Below the pieces are notes generated by a model. The model had not been told where the DNA came from, searched no databases, and saw only the letters and a program-made list of their open reading frames with translations. Shown here one piece after another: positions 62,968 to 64,000 of a stretch of 64,000 nucleotides of DNA (positions within the stretch are counted from its first letter, which is position 1; every line of letters starts with the position of its first letter). Source of the DNA: Hyphomicrobiales bacterium (GTDB lineage Bacteria > Pseudomonadota > Alphaproteobacteria > Rhizobiales > Rhizobiaceae); the NCBI GenBank assembly GCA_900469955.1, contig UBYX01000003.1, positions 124,001-188,000 of the forward strand, written 5' to 3'. The position numbers were made by a program, and so were the translations under genes.

Positions 62968-64000
62968 TTAGTCGGCTTCCTGCAGCCCCTCCTCGCGTAC
63001 TTTGCGGAAACGGGGAGATATGATCGACAGAAGCAGCAGCGCGGCGATGACCAGTGTGCCGAGGCTGAGGGGGCTTGTCAGGAAGACGCTAGGGTCGCCA
63101 TGCGAAATCAACAGCGCCCTGCGTAGATATTCCTCCGCCATCGGACCAAGGATCATAGCAAGGATCAGCGGCGCGGGCTCGGCTCCGACCTTCCTGAAGA
63201 AATAGCCCAGCACACCGAACAGAGCCATCATGTAGACGTCGAACACGCTATTGTTGATGCTGTAGACGCCTATGGCGACGAAGACGCAGATCATCGGGAA
63301 AAGATAGTGATAGGGCACCGAGATCAATTTTGCCCAAACGCCGACGAGTGGCAGGTTGAGGAACAGCAGCATGAGATTTCCGAGCCACATAGACACGACG
63401 AGGCCCCAAAACAGAGACGGCTGCTGCGTCAGAATTTCCGGTCCCGGCTGCACACCCTGCACGACCAGAGCCCCGATCATCAAGGCCATGGTCGCGGTAC
63501 CCGGAAGCCCAAGCGTTAACATGGGAATGAAACATGTCTGAGCCGCCGCATTGTTTGCCGCTTCGGGTGCCGCCACGCCCTCGATCGCCCCTTTGCCGAA
63601 TTCGGTGGAATGACGGGAGAATTTCTTTTCCAGCGCGTAGGCCGAGAAGGATGCAAGCAGCACACCTGCTCCCGGCAGCACGCCGAGCAATACACCGATA
63701 CCCGTGCCTCGCATGATCGGGGCGCACATGCGCTTCCAGTCTTCGCGGGTCGGAAACAGACTACTGACCGCGGCCACGCCAGCGGAACGGCTGCGTTCGT
63801 TCTCAAGATTGGCGAAGACATCGCCAAGTCCGAAGATGCCGGTGGCCACGACCACGAAATTTAGACCGTCAAGCAGGTTCGGCGTGTCGAAAGTGAAACG
63901 CGCAGCTCCGGAATTAACATCAGTTCCAATCATGCCAAGGATCGCGCCGAACAGCGCCATCCCAAAGGCGGTGAGCAGCGAGCCACTGGCCAGCACCATT
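62968..64000 (-). CDS. TctA-family transporter permease, 3' part only
   Basis: The gene runs off the right edge; the ATG at 63999 is internal. About 343 residues are visible, with about eight or nine membrane segments. The conserved GLPGTATMALMIGALVVQGVQPGPEI block and GVLPGAGVLLASFSAYALEK are those of TctA, the large membrane subunit of tripartite tricarboxylate transporters. The small subunit (tctB) would be upstream outside the window, or is missing. It pairs with the TctC protein at 61191. Confidence 0.93.
   Translation of the reverse strand, partial: MVLASGSLLTAFGMALFGAILGMIGTDVNSGAARFTFDTPNLLDGLNFVVVATGIFGLGDVFANLENERSRSAGVAAVSSLFPTREDWKRMCAPIMRGTGIGVLLGVLPGAGVLLASFSAYALEKKFSRHSTEFGKGAIEGVAAPEAANNAAAQTCFIPMLTLGLPGTATMALMIGALVVQGVQPGPEILTQQPSLFWGLVVSMWLGNLMLLFLNLPLVGVWAKLISVPYHYLFPMICVFVAIGVYSINNSVFDVYMMALFGVLGYFFRKVGAEPAPLILAMILGPMAEEYLRRALLISHGDPSVFLTSPLSLGTLVIAALLLLSIISPRFRKVREEGLQEAD

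Overview
The window looks like a piece of a large accessory replicon (megaplasmid or chromid) or a catabolic chromosomal region of an alphaproteobacterium of the Rhizobiaceae type. The grounds are the high GC content; the full-length PutA without an N-terminal DNA-binding domain, paired with a divergent Lrp-type PutR; an ectoine import and catabolism locus of the rhizobial Ehu/Eut kind; an EcfG-type sigma factor with GGAAC-N17/18-GTT promoters; many ABC sugar transporters; a HisKA_2-type kinase; Usg; and a groESL operon without CIRCE. No rRNA, tRNA, CRISPR array, insertion sequence or replication gene was found. Function calls rest on motifs and gene order read by eye; no database search was run.

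Layout. 1-2.5 kb: two tandem paralogous membrane proteins (the first cut by the window edge) that resemble GT-C glycosyltransferases. 2.6-5.8 kb: an EcfG-type sigma factor, a 4-alpha-glucanotransferase and a small secreted protein, each with its own EcfG-like promoter. 5.9-14.1 kb: proline degradation (putA, putR), a stress-type secreted protein, and a StcD-like N-methylproline demethylase divergent from a TetR regulator with a striking inverted-repeat operator. 14.2-21.0 kb: a sugar or sugar-acid operon read leftwards (DapA-family aldolase, GntR regulator, ABC transporter, PfkB kinase). 21.1-33.7 kb: ectoine locus (Lrp regulator, aspartate-semialdehyde dehydrogenase, diaminobutyrate transaminase, EnuR, EutB-EutC-EutD-EutE, EhuBCDA) in which eutA is missing. 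34.3-46.5 kb: a glycoside locus (MDR dehydrogenase, Gfo/Idh/MocA dehydrogenase, GH36 alpha-galactosidase; PIG-L deacetylase; EamA transporter; then GH63-type hydrolase, ABC transporter and LacI regulator), tied together by three AAACGTTT operators. 46.6-55.5 kb: MFS exporter, several small genes, an orphan TctC binding protein, a prokaryotic ionotropic-glutamate-receptor-like protein, and a response regulator/histidine kinase pair, with usg at the end. 55.8-58.2 kb: groES-groEL and a small conserved protein. 59.2-64.0 kb: BKACE enzyme and cupin facing a TctA/SnoaL/TctC set.

How it works together. Much of the window takes up and degrades compatible solutes and plant- or algae-type carbon sources: proline, probably N-methylproline (from proline betaine), ectoine and an alpha-galactoside-like compound. 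Each pathway has a local regulator, and in several cases the likely operator is visible. A second layer is general stress control: at least five promoters match the EcfG consensus, including one in front of the sigma gene itself.
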